This document shows positions 13,250 to 13,463 of a stretch of DNA of 13,463 nucleotides, in pieces; the first letter of the stretch is position 1, and the number at the start of each line of letters is the position of its first letter. The notes under the pieces are model-generated. The model had not been told where the DNA came from. It ran no database searches and worked only from the letters and a program-made list of their open reading frames with translations. A program made the translations under genes and the position numbers. Source of the stretch: Christensenellaceae bacterium (lineage in GTDB: Bacteria; Bacillota; Clostridia; Christensenellales; SZUA-584); NCBI GenBank assembly GCA_012719815.1, contig JAAXZP010000050.1, positions 1 through 13,463 of the forward strand, in the 5' to 3' direction.

Positions 13250-13463
13250 TTAACGGTGTTTTTATGGCTTAGTTGTGGGTAGGATGTATGGGTGTAAGGC
13301 GTTTCAACACCCCGTTAGAGAAACCTTCTTTAACACCTTCTTTATTTAATCCCATTAAAAATAATTAGAAAAAATAATGGTATTAATAACATGATGTAGA
13401 AATATAGATGCAATTATAATATAATAATAACTAATAATGGAAGTAATAAACAATGGACTATTA
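13250..13463. other. AT-rich terminal stretch without a supported gene
   Basis: From about 13320 to the end the sequence is close to 20% GC (hand count, 28 of 143), against a clearly GC-rich window. It contains an inverted repeat GGGTGT/ACACCC (about 13290-13313), a tandem CCTTCTTTA at 13324-13332 and 13336-13344, and AT-simple runs such as taataataacta. An ATG at 13454 with GGAAG 13 bp upstream could be the first codon of a gene running off the edge, but four codons are not enough to call it. It may be a long promoter region or the border of foreign DNA. Confidence 0.5.

Noticed and set aside
13324..13344. Tandem CCTTCTTTA as a CRISPR or attachment-site repeat
   Set aside because: Only two 9-bp copies 12 bp apart in AT-rich DNA; too short and too few.

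Overview
This 13.5 kb window looks like ordinary chromosome from a moderately GC-rich Clostridia-type Firmicute (Bacillota). The evidence is AGGAG-type ribosome binding sites before nearly every gene, GTG and TTG starts, SigA-like promoters, short GC hairpin + T-run terminators, and several conserved hypothetical families I associate with Clostridia (DUF6198-like, DUF2935-like, DUF6320-like, DUF6143-like). No tRNA, rRNA, CRISPR array, transposase or phage gene is visible.

Layout, left to right. A 71-aa hypothetical (92-307) is followed by about 340 bp without a convincing gene. That stretch has a promoter and a terminator of its own and may encode a small RNA. On the minus strand come a CX2CX2CX7C iron-sulfur-type NADPH-dependent FMN reductase (648-1280) and a cupin (1368-1853). 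On the plus strand come a CPBP intramembrane protease with an unusual cytosolic extension (1992-3470), a RarD/EamA-type transporter (3599-4492), and a DUF6143-like gene (4618-5155) that appears interrupted by two single-base losses. Peptide chain release factor 3 (prfC, minus, 5240-6847) has a clear promoter and a leader hairpin. Next is a conserved small beta-rich hypothetical (minus, 7019-7516). A divergent, tightly packed three-gene plus-strand operon follows (7714-10616): an HSL-family alpha/beta hydrolase, a condensation/alcohol-acetyltransferase-like acyltransferase with HxxxDG, and a zinc-ribbon six-helix membrane protein. Mn-type superoxide dismutase (minus, 10641-11276) converges on it. 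A DUF6198 (YczE/YyaS/YitT-type) membrane protein (11502-12185) and a duplicated, hemerythrin-like DUF2935 protein (minus, 12253-13176) share a bidirectional terminator. The last ~140 bp drop to about 20% GC and hold no supported gene.

Most genes are independent housekeeping or stress units with their own promoters and terminators. The FMN reductase, superoxide dismutase and DUF2935 protein fit an anaerobe's redox and oxygen-defence needs, but nothing shows them co-regulated. The one multi-gene unit that looks like a pathway is the hydrolase-acyltransferase-membrane protein operon, which is the best candidate for an uncharacterised system. The other points most worth checking are the doubly frameshifted DUF6143-like gene, the possible ncRNA at 358-594, the promoter-terminator pair at 11357-11439, and the degenerate HD-like domain fused to the CPBP protease.
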